Positions 1 to 4,631 of a stretch of 6,062 nucleotides of DNA are shown here, piece after piece; position 1 is the stretch's first letter, and each line of letters opens with the position of its first letter. Source of the DNA: CAYNFT01 sp964396535 (GTDB taxonomy: Bacteria > Chloroflexota > Dehalococcoidia > Dehalococcoidales > UBA2162); contig CAYNFT010000107.1 in the NCBI GenBank assembly GCA_964396535.1, positions 1-6,062 on the forward strand, given 5' to 3'. The notes below the pieces were generated by a model that was not told the DNA's origin, ran no database searches, and was given only the letters and a program-made list of their open reading frames with translations. Made by a program: the position numbers and the translations under genes.

Positions 1-167
1 GGGCTGACTTCACGCAACACTTTAACTGGATTGTGCCCGCTTAATCTCCAGAGTGGATAATCAAGAATGCGAAACACGCTGCGCGCCTCTTCGTGCCAGC
101 TCCACCATAGATTGTTAGCGAGTTCATCAAGCCTGTTTATGCGTTGTGGTACCTTTGGATTTGTCAT
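1..167 (-). CDS. glgP: Alpha-glucan (glycogen/maltodextrin) phosphorylase, N-terminal part, runs off the left edge
   Basis: Reading the minus strand from an ATG at 167-165 gives 55 codons open to the window edge. The peptide contains RINRLDELANNLWWSWHEEA, then FRILDYPLW and SGHNPVKVLREVS. This block is the N-terminal DUF3417 region of the long bacterial and archaeal alpha-glucan phosphorylases (GT35 family), which release glucose 1-phosphate from glycogen or maltodextrin in the cytoplasm using pyridoxal phosphate. The catalytic part lies outside the window. The start is supported by a purine-rich stretch (GGAAGAGAGAAGAG) a few bases upstream and by agreement with the usual family N-terminus. 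It is the last gene of the minus-strand series, 324 bases after the second MscS gene, and a sigma70-like promoter sits about 40 bases upstream. With the GH57 enzyme at the other end it brackets the channel genes. The family call is firm; substrate preference cannot be judged. Confidence 0.88.
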   Translation of the reverse strand, partial: MTNPKVPQRINRLDELANNLWWSWHEEARSVFRILDYPLWRLSGHNPVKVLREVS

Positions 168-207
168 ATCACTCTTCTCTCTTCCTCGAATCCAGGCTTT
201 ATACAAG

Positions 208-238
208 ATTATACTCTATCCTGAGATGGTAAAACCAA
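208..238 (-). promoter_or_regulatory. Sigma70-like promoter candidate for glgP
   Basis: On the minus strand a perfect -10 box TATAAT (213-208) is preceded, after 19 bases, by TTGGTT (238-233) as a possible -35 box. GGTTTT two bases closer gives a 17-base spacer but a poorer match. Transcription would start near 201, leaving a leader of about 35 bases before the glgP ATG at 167. The -10 match and the position in front of the gene are what support it; the -35 match is only partial. Confidence 0.5.
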
Positions 239-336
239 CTCACAGGAATCAGGCAGCAGTGCTATTTTAAAGATTGCGTACGCCTAGCCCAAAAAGAGAA
301 GAGGAAAATCTAGCTGGGTTTGTGGCGAAAAAGTGA

Positions 337-475
337 GCAGGGACAGATGGTTATGAGACAAGATTGCTTGATCGGTTTCTCCGTCGTGCAGCTTAAGAGG
401 ATTAGTTCTTCTTGCCACTTGCTCAACTTCGGCAAAGAAGTTTTCGGGGTGACAGTTGAGCACCATTGTCCCTGC
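337..475. repeat. Imperfect inverted repeat around the catalase-like fragment
   Basis: The arm GCAGGGACAGATGG (337-350) is matched in reverse complement by CCATTGTCCCTGC (463-475). The pairing is 13 bases with one unpaired base in the left arm, separated by 112 bases. The right arm overlaps the start of the catalase-like block. No target duplication was noticed at the outer ends and there is no transposase. It could be a chance match, a long-loop structure, or the trace of a small element. Confidence 0.35.
413..472 (-). pseudogene. Catalase gene fragment (short relic)
   Basis: Minus-strand codons from 472 down to 413 encode GTMVLNCHPENFFAEVEQVA. Heme catalases carry a highly conserved block of the form VLNRNPxNYFAEVEQxAF, and this peptide matches it at nearly every invariant position (VLN, P, N, FAEVEQ, A), with C-H in place of the usual R-N. 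In catalases the block continues with F and a few residues later VPGI; here the match stops at once and none of the three frames resumes it. Upstream, the in-frame codons (ending CKSA) also do not look like catalase. It is therefore a remnant of about 20 codons, left by deletion or rearrangement of a former catalase gene. The match is short and made from memory of the family consensus, so coincidence is unlikely but not excluded. Confidence 0.5.
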
Positions 476-491
476 CGATTTACATAACAAT

Positions 492-1373
492 CTATGATAA
501 TAATCCACTTTTCCCATTACCACCTGGAGCATTACCAAAATACACCTTTGTATGGGGCCATGGAATTTCTATACCTTCCTCATCAAAGCGGTCTTTTAAC
601 CGCTTGCGTAGTTCACCCATTAAGGCCCATTGCCTGATTGGCTTGGTATCACCCAGTATTTTTATTTCTATACCCCTGTCTCCCAGGTTATCAACGCGCT
701 CCACATGCGGAGTATTCAGCATGTCTTTGCCCCAATCAGGGTCATCCTTGAACTCCTGACAGACCTTATTAATAACGCCGAAGACATGATTAATGTTCTC
801 TTTGTAGGCAACACTTACATTCAGGTTGATTCGTGCCCAATCTCTAGTCAAATTGCTGGCTTGCTCTACTCTACTATTTGGGAAGATATGCATTGAGCCA
901 TTAAGGTCTCGAAGAATAGTGCGTCTCAGAGTAATGTTTTCCACCAGGCCACCCGTTCCTTGAATCACTGCCACTTCACCAACCCGGTACCAGTCCTCCA
1001 TTAGGATGAAAAAACCATGCAGGTAGTCGCGAATTATATTTTGAGCGGCGAAACCGAGGGCTAAAGCTGCAACACCGATACCTGCTAAAAGAGGAGCAAT
1101 TTCAACTCCCAATTGACTTAAAATCATTACGATTGCCAAGATCCAGATTAGCACAGAGACAACCTGAACAATTATCCTTGAAAGTGTTTTTGAACGTATT
1201 GCAAGCTGCTCAGGAGACTCCTCACGAATCTTCGGGATTCTAGCTCCAATTATCTTTGGTATTACCCGCCTTGCGATAATTACTAGAATAAAAGCGATAA
1301 CAAGTATTATGAGCGCTTGTATCGCTCCGTTAACGAGAGAGGATAGGCCAAAATTGAAATCAAATGTTGGCAT
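492..1373 (-). CDS. MscS-family small-conductance mechanosensitive channel, copy 1
   Basis: This 293-residue protein has the layout of a small MscS channel of the inner membrane, which opens under membrane tension to release solutes. Hydrophobic helices lie at about residues 13-36, 66-90 and 94-125. The third contains the small-residue pore helix (LLAGIGVAALALGFAAQNIIRDYL, residues 95-118) that leads into FFILMEDWYRVGE. The soluble beta domain follows, with TLRRT (148-152) and the PNS turn (165-167), and the C-terminus has the GIEIPWPH signature (267-274). It starts with ATG 7 bases after an excellent AAAGGAGG site (1386-1379). It is a tandem paralogue of the gene at 1466-2335: about 78% identical over the first 132 residues by my count, collinear through residue 284, and less alike in the beta domain. 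After VGE it lacks the W-I pair of copy 2 and has VAVIQGTGG, and it reads HIFPNS where copy 2 has the usual HSIPNS, so it is the more divergent copy. The reading frame is intact. Confidence 0.92.
   Translation of the reverse strand: MPTFDFNFGLSSLVNGAIQALIILVIAFILVIIARRVIPKIIGARIPKIREESPEQLAIRSKTLSRIIVQVVSVLIWILAIVMILSQLGVEIAPLLAGIGVAALALGFAAQNIIRDYLHGFFILMEDWYRVGEVAVIQGTGGLVENITLRRTILRDLNGSMHIFPNSRVEQASNLTRDWARINLNVSVAYKENINHVFGVINKVCQEFKDDPDWGKDMLNTPHVERVDNLGDRGIEIKILGDTKPIRQWALMGELRKRLKDRFDEEGIEIPWPHTKVYFGNAPGGNGKSGLLS
1105..1141. repeat. Direct repeat shared by the tandem mscS genes (1105-1141 = 2067-2103)
   Basis: A run of 37 identical bases occurs at 1105-1141 in copy 1 and 2067-2103 in copy 2, coding for the end of the second helix (LAIVMILSQLGVE). 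Every synonymous position agrees, although flanking parts of the genes differ often. A second run of 23 identical bases lies at the 3' ends (523-545 and 1485-1507), and the start regions match in 25 of 26 bases (1363-1388 and 2325-2350). Confidence 0.85.
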
Positions 1374-1378
1374 AGTTT

Positions 1379-1386
1379 CCTCCTTT
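1379..1386 (-). promoter_or_regulatory. Ribosome binding site of mscS copy 1
   Basis: Minus strand AAAGGAGG lies about 5 bases before the ATG at 1373. The same leader with one change (AAAGGGGG) precedes copy 2, so the two genes share their translation start region as well as their coding sequence: 1363-1388 matches 2325-2350 in 25 of 26 bases. Confidence 0.75.
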
Positions 1387-1465
1387 CAGCCAGTTATGAG
1401 GCATATGTCCCGTTTCATAATTCAGGTATTTGTGTCATATCAGTACGATATTACTTATCTTAAAT

Positions 1466-2335
1466 TTACTTATCGCTATTATCTCCTGGAGCATTACCAA
1501 AATACACTTTCGTATGGGGCCACGGGATCTCAATACCTACCTCATCAAAGCGATTCTTGATGCGACGTCGGAGCTCGCGGGTGAGAGCCCAGTTCCACCC
1601 TACCTTTGTGTCACCGCGAATCGTTATATCAACACCATTATTGCCAAGAGAGCCAACACCCACGACTCCTGGGATCGTCGGGAGGTTATCACCCCATTCT
1701 GGATCATCCTTGAGGTTTTGACAAACCTCATTAATGATTGTATATACACGGTCAAGGTGTTCCCCGTAGGCGACACTGATGCTGAGATTGATGCGCCCCC
1801 AGTCTCGTGTCCTGTTACTAGAAAAGGATATCTGGCTATTCGGAATGCTATGCAACGTGCCATCTATTTCGCGTAGAAGTGTTCGGCGCAGTGTGATCTG
1901 CTCGACGGTACCCTCTACACCAATAACAGCAATCCACTCGCCAACGCGATACCAGTCCTCCATGAGAATGAAAAAACCGTTGAGGTAATCACGAATGATA
2001 TTCTGCGCCGCAAAGCCAAACGCCAGAGATGCGACTCCAATGCCGGCTAGGAGAGGAGTAATTTCGACTCCCAATTGACTTAAAATCATTACGATTGCCA
2101 AGACCGAGATTATTACTGTTACCACCTGAACGACTATACTTGAGAGCGTTTTGGAGCGTATGGCTAACTGATCCTGTGACTCCTCACGAATCTTTGGAAT
2201 CCTGGCTTGTATGAGCTTGGGTACTAGCCATCTTGCTATGAGCATAAGAACAATCGCAACGACTACGATGATCCCAATCTGTATTGCTCCATTCACGGCT
2301 GCAGACAAACCGAAGTTTAAATCCAATGTTGGCAT
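1466..2335 (-). CDS. MscS-family small-conductance mechanosensitive channel, copy 2
   Basis: This 289-residue membrane protein is the closer of the two tandem copies to the family consensus. Predicted helices lie at about residues 14-36, 66-90 and 94-125. The pore helix carries GIGVASLAFGFAAQNIIRDYL (glycine/alanine packing face) and is followed by NGFFILMEDWYRVGEW. The beta domain has GVEGTVEQITLRRT and HSIPNS, the typical signature after the pore of this subgroup, and the protein ends with GIEIPWPHTKVYFG and a short polar tail. The role is tension-gated solute release during hypo-osmotic shock. The ATG at 2335 follows the weaker ribosome site AAAGGGGG. The gene is 92 bases upstream of copy 1, so the two are probably co-transcribed. 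Upstream is the GH57 relic and then mscL. The 92-base spacer (1374-1465) shows no gene or strong terminator. Confidence 0.94.
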   Translation of the reverse strand: MPTLDLNFGLSAAVNGAIQIGIIVVVAIVLMLIARWLVPKLIQARIPKIREESQDQLAIRSKTLSSIVVQVVTVIISVLAIVMILSQLGVEITPLLAGIGVASLAFGFAAQNIIRDYLNGFFILMEDWYRVGEWIAVIGVEGTVEQITLRRTLLREIDGTLHSIPNSQISFSSNRTRDWGRINLSISVAYGEHLDRVYTIINEVCQNLKDDPEWGDNLPTIPGVVGVGSLGNNGVDITIRGDTKVGWNWALTRELRRRIKNRFDEVGIEIPWPHTKVYFGNAPGDNSDK

Positions 2336-2562
2336 AGTTTCCCCCTTTCAATTAATATTTACGCTGCTCAATTTACCTACATTGTTCGAACCTCCCTTAC
2401 TCGACTCAGTCTCTATAGAACAAAGAGTCGGTCAAGTATCTTACTTCGTATTTCCCGCGCAGCCGCTAGTTTATCAAAGGACTGCTTTTTAACATCTCCC
2501 TCGCAACCGCTCTTATTTATGGCTCGTTATGCATTCAAGATGACTCTCCGTTGGAAACTAGC
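2336..2562. other. Gap between mscL and mscS copy 2 (227 bases)
   Basis: Two thirds of this gap (2413-2562) is the relic of a GH57 C-terminus. The remaining 77 bases (2336-2412) are the leader of mscS copy 2 with its AAAGGGGG ribosome site. I could not find a promoter with well-spaced boxes. The only hairpin candidate (CGACTC/GAGTCG at 2402-2407 and 2425-2430) is 6 base pairs with a 17-base loop and no T run, so it is not called as a terminator. Confidence 0.6.
2413..2562 (-). pseudogene. Relic of a second GH57 glycoside hydrolase gene (C-terminal 49 codons)
   Basis: Translating the minus strand from 2562 to a TAG at 2415-2413 gives ASFQRRVILNA, a TAA stop, then RAINKSGCEGDVKKQSFDK and LAAAREIRSKILDRLFVL. 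This aligns without gaps to residues 383-431 of the intact GH57 protein encoded at 4632-5927, which ends with KAISTSGVDGKVKSDFYNK and LLPARDLRNKIIDQLFIL. By my count 22 of 49 positions are identical, most others are conservative, and both end at the same position. The internal TAA stands where the intact protein has tyrosine (TAT or TAC to TAA, one base). The relic begins directly after the mscL stop and in the same frame, so the break point lies at or just inside the mscL end. No catalytic part survives. The call is a decayed paralogous or duplicated GH57 gene that once lay directly upstream of mscS copy 2. Confidence 0.85.
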
Positions 2563-3033
2563 TCATGTCTGTTCCAGTTGCGAAGTACAGTTTGGACAGC
2601 GCTGGGCTTTAATATTTATTATAGAGAAGCAATAAGGACACTCTTTCGTTGTAGGCTCCACTGGTGCTACCTCTACCTTGGGCGCTTCCATCTCGCGGCG
2701 TAGCCTATTTAAGTTCCTAACCATTAGGAATACGACAAGTGCTATTATCAGAAAGCTAATAACGGTAATAGTAAAAACGCCATAGTTGATTGTTACTGCC
2801 CCAGCGGCTTTTGCGTCAGCGAGTGAAGCGTACGGTCCTTGAGTAACACCTTCCTTCAGGACTACAAAAAGATTGGCAAAATCAACGTTTCCTAAAAGTA
2901 GACCTATTGGAGGCATGATAACGTCGCTGACAAGTGACGTAACAATAGCGCCAAAGGCAACGCCGATTATAATGCCTACGGCCATGTCGACGACATTCCC
3001 TCTCATAATAAACTCTTTGAATTCTTTCCACAT
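2563..3033 (-). CDS. mscL: Large-conductance mechanosensitive channel MscL with C-terminal zinc ribbon
   Basis: This 156-residue protein begins MWKEFKEFIMRGNVVDMAVG, the classic MscL amphipathic N-terminus and start of the first helix. The glycine-rich pore helix spans about residues 15-45 (including VIMPPIG), a periplasmic loop follows, and the second helix is at about 84-106 (YGVFTITVISFLIIALVVF) before a basic cytoplasmic stretch (RNLNRLRREME). MscL forms a pentamer in the inner membrane and opens near lytic tension as a last-resort solute valve. The C-terminus differs from E. coli MscL: after a proline-rich linker it carries two CxxC pairs (C132, C135, C146, C149) forming a predicted zinc ribbon, a variant I recall from some other phyla. 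The start is fixed by a perfect AAGGAGG site (3047-3041) 7 bases before the ATG. It lies 38 bases after the upstream MscS-like gene, in the same operon, and its TGA stop abuts the GH57 relic. Confidence 0.96.
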   Translation of the reverse strand: MWKEFKEFIMRGNVVDMAVGIIIGVAFGAIVTSLVSDVIMPPIGLLLGNVDFANLFVVLKEGVTQGPYASLADAKAAGAVTINYGVFTITVISFLIIALVVFLMVRNLNRLRREMEAPKVEVAPVEPTTKECPYCFSIINIKAQRCPNCTSQLEQT

Positions 3034-3040
3034 GTCTATG

Positions 3041-3047
3041 CCTCCTT
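3041..3047 (-). promoter_or_regulatory. Ribosome binding site of mscL
   Basis: The minus strand reads AAGGAGG, then 7 bases, then ATG at 3033. It is the strongest Shine-Dalgarno match in the window, and it contrasts with the poor site of the gene just upstream, suggesting mscL is translated more efficiently than that MscS-like channel. Confidence 0.8.
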
Positions 3048-3071
3048 AAAATTTAATATGCCAGTTACATA

Positions 3072-4115
3072 CTAACTCTCGTGTTTCTCTTCAAGCTTCA
3101 ACTTAGGCAGTTCGGCAATGCCTATGTTAAGGGTTTCAGAGGCTATTCTAATGTTCTCAGATTTCTGAATCTCAAGCAGGAGCGCCCGGCTCAAGTTCGT
3201 GTGAACCGTCCGTCTCTGTCTCACATCCGTAATGTACCGGATATTGAACTCGATCCAGTTATCAGTAAGCTTAAGAAACACTGCCGGCTCTATTGACCAT
3301 TTTGATACATAGTATCTCTCGCCCAGCTTTGAAACTGATTTTTCTGCCTCTTTTGTTGCTATCTTGGTCTCTGTTTCGGCGATATTGATGATTCTAGAGA
3401 TAGCTTCTTTCCAGTCACTATCATAGGTAACGGGTATGGTAATCTCGTCCCATATATATGGGTGATCCCTTGTGTAATTGTTCACCGTGCTGGAAAGCAC
3501 GTAGTTATTCGGAATAGTCGTCAATCTACCAGTGGGCTGATCCCCTAATACCCACTCTTTCATTTCCATTAGTGTTGTGTATAGTATGCCTATGTCCATG
3601 ACGTCGCCGCTTTTGGAATTGACTTCAATCCTGTCCCCCACTCGATAGATGCCAGTCAGGAAAATGACTATTCCTGCAGCGAAGCTCTTGAACAAATCCT
3701 GCAATGCCACTGCCGCTCCTGCCGCCAGAACTCCATAGGAAACCAACAATGCTTGGGGATGTTCGACCCATATTGCTATTGCCACTGCTATAAAAGTCAA
3801 GATGTAAAGGGTTGCAGTAACTTTACGGAGTGAGTATCTTGTCTTTGGTTCAGCTATCCTTTTGGAAACAAGTTCCTCGAGAATGAATTTGAAGACAAAG
3901 TAGCTGATAGCGAGAGCAATGCCTGTTTGGAAGGCTTTCGCTAGATACATACTTACGTATCTAGAGTTCACATACCACAGAATAGCGGAAACTACTATGA
4001 GTATTGATAGGATTACCATTTTTCGCTTCAACTTTTTATACTCCCAGAAGGTAAGTTCACTTACCGTCGCCAGTTTTGACTGGGGTCTTTTAACTCTGCT
4101 TTGTGCATTATACAA
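3072..4115 (-). CDS. MscS-family mechanosensitive channel with four predicted helices
   Basis: A 347-residue membrane protein distinct from the tandem MscS pair. A basic cytoplasmic start (about residues 1-32) is followed by helices at about 33-50, 61-80, 100-117 and a pore helix at 122-155 (VLAAGAAVALQDLFKSFAAGIVIF), then the MscS beta domain with YRVGDRIEV (158-165), a GDVMDIG turn, TTIPNNYV (199-206) and NNYTRD. The C-terminal alpha/beta domain includes the common NIRYITDVRQRR and ends in a charged tail (KLKLEEKHES). Gating by membrane tension is expected from the family; the extra helix may tune sensitivity. The start is uncertain. A TTG at 4115-4113 gives the length stated, 25 bases after the upstream gene, but its ribosome site is poor. 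The next ATG (4019-4017, residue 33) would lose the charged N-terminus, whose composition looks coding. An in-frame TAG at 4139-4137 excludes a longer protein. Confidence 0.9.
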   Translation of the reverse strand: MYNAQSRVKRPQSKLATVSELTFWEYKKLKRKMVILSILIVVSAILWYVNSRYVSMYLAKAFQTGIALAISYFVFKFILEELVSKRIAEPKTRYSLRKVTATLYILTFIAVAIAIWVEHPQALLVSYGVLAAGAAVALQDLFKSFAAGIVIFLTGIYRVGDRIEVNSKSGDVMDIGILYTTLMEMKEWVLGDQPTGRLTTIPNNYVLSSTVNNYTRDHPYIWDEITIPVTYDSDWKEAISRIINIAETETKIATKEAEKSVSKLGERYYVSKWSIEPAVFLKLTDNWIEFNIRYITDVRQRRTVHTNLSRALLLEIQKSENIRIASETLNIGIAELPKLKLEEKHES

Positions 4116-4140
4116 GAAGGCTCTGAGAACACCCGGCTAA

Positions 4141-4605
4141 TTAGCTTATTTTCTGGTACAATGCCTTCTTCGTTATTTCCAAAATAGTCTCTTGAGCACT
4201 GGTGCTATGCACAATTCTCTCGCATACAGCCCGTGTCCTACTGGCTACGGATGTTATCATTGTCTCTAACCTCTCTCTGCTCAAATCATCTATTCCCTCA
4301 TGTGTGCACAGCGACAAGACCTCGTCCAACTCCTTCATTACTTCCTGATTCTGTAGAATAAGACCATTTGTCGGTAGTCTCCCCAGTATTGGAGTAAGAA
4401 CTTTCAACTCCTGCTCACAATTGCTCTCAAAGGCGTCCTTAATAGAATCTAAGCTTTGCTGTAGGAGCTTTCTGGGTTCGTTCACACCTATATGGCAACT
4501 CCCAAATTGATAAAGTACTGTTTTCTCTATTGCAAGTATTTTATCCCGAGTCTTGCCCTGACGTTCGATAGCCTGTTCTACTGTATACAACAGATTCTCT
4601 TCCAT
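4141..4605 (-). CDS. Uncharacterised helical cytoplasmic protein, 154 residues
   Basis: I do not recognise a family. The product is soluble, rich in charged residues and predicted almost wholly helical, with no signal peptide or membrane segment. Cysteine and histidine positions are C37-H38, C63, C100-x-H102, C128 and H133; they do not fit a hemerythrin or zinc-finger spacing. A proline/glycine break around residues 72-81 (TPILGRLPTNG) separates an N-terminal helical half from a C-terminal one. The start is well supported: GGAGG lies 6 bases before the ATG at 4605. The gene sits 26 bases after the GH57 gene and 25 bases before the MscS-like TTG start, so it is probably translated from the same mRNA. 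Its position suggests a link to either sugar polymer turnover or the channels, but no function can be read from the sequence. Coding reality is supported by length, ribosome site and tight spacing. Confidence 0.8.
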   Translation of the reverse strand: MEENLLYTVEQAIERQGKTRDKILAIEKTVLYQFGSCHIGVNEPRKLLQQSLDSIKDAFESNCEQELKVLTPILGRLPTNGLILQNQEVMKELDEVLSLCTHEGIDDLSRERLETMITSVASRTRAVCERIVHSTSAQETILEITKKALYQKIS

Positions 4606-4631
4606 TTGCTGCCTCCTCTCCTAAACAATAT

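Larger units (their letters stand above)
168..491. other. Gap between mscS copy 1 and glgP (324 bases)
   Basis: This stretch holds the promoter candidate at 208-238, a catalase-like coding fragment at 413-472, and an imperfect inverted repeat (337-350 against 463-475). An open frame runs on the minus strand from an ATG at 538 inside the mscS tail to a stop at 284, but only its middle 20 or so codons resemble a known protein and it has no convincing start, so it is not called as a gene. No strong hairpin followed by a T run was found after the mscS stop. Confidence 0.6.

Noticed and set aside
67..270. Plus-strand open frame of 67 codons at the left edge
   Set aside because: The opposite strand encodes the clearly recognisable phosphorylase N-terminus over the same bases and a promoter beyond it.
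284..538. Minus-strand open frame of 84 codons overlapping the end of mscS copy 1
   Set aside because: It starts inside mscS with no ribosome site and its flanks resemble nothing; only the catalase-like block in the middle is meaningful, so it is treated as a relic rather than a gene.
1430..1876. Plus-strand open frame of 148 codons
   Set aside because: It lies antisense to the well-supported mscS copy 2; its sequence is explained as a shadow of that gene and it has no ribosome site or family resemblance.
2402..2430. Possible terminator hairpin (CGACTC/GAGTCG)
   Set aside because: The stem is only 6 base pairs with a 17-base loop, no T run follows, and half of it lies in the GH57 relic.
2430..2435. 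TTGACC as a -35 box for the mscS pair
   Set aside because: No acceptable -10 box lies 16 to 19 bases downstream; the nearby TATAGA is only 12 bases away.
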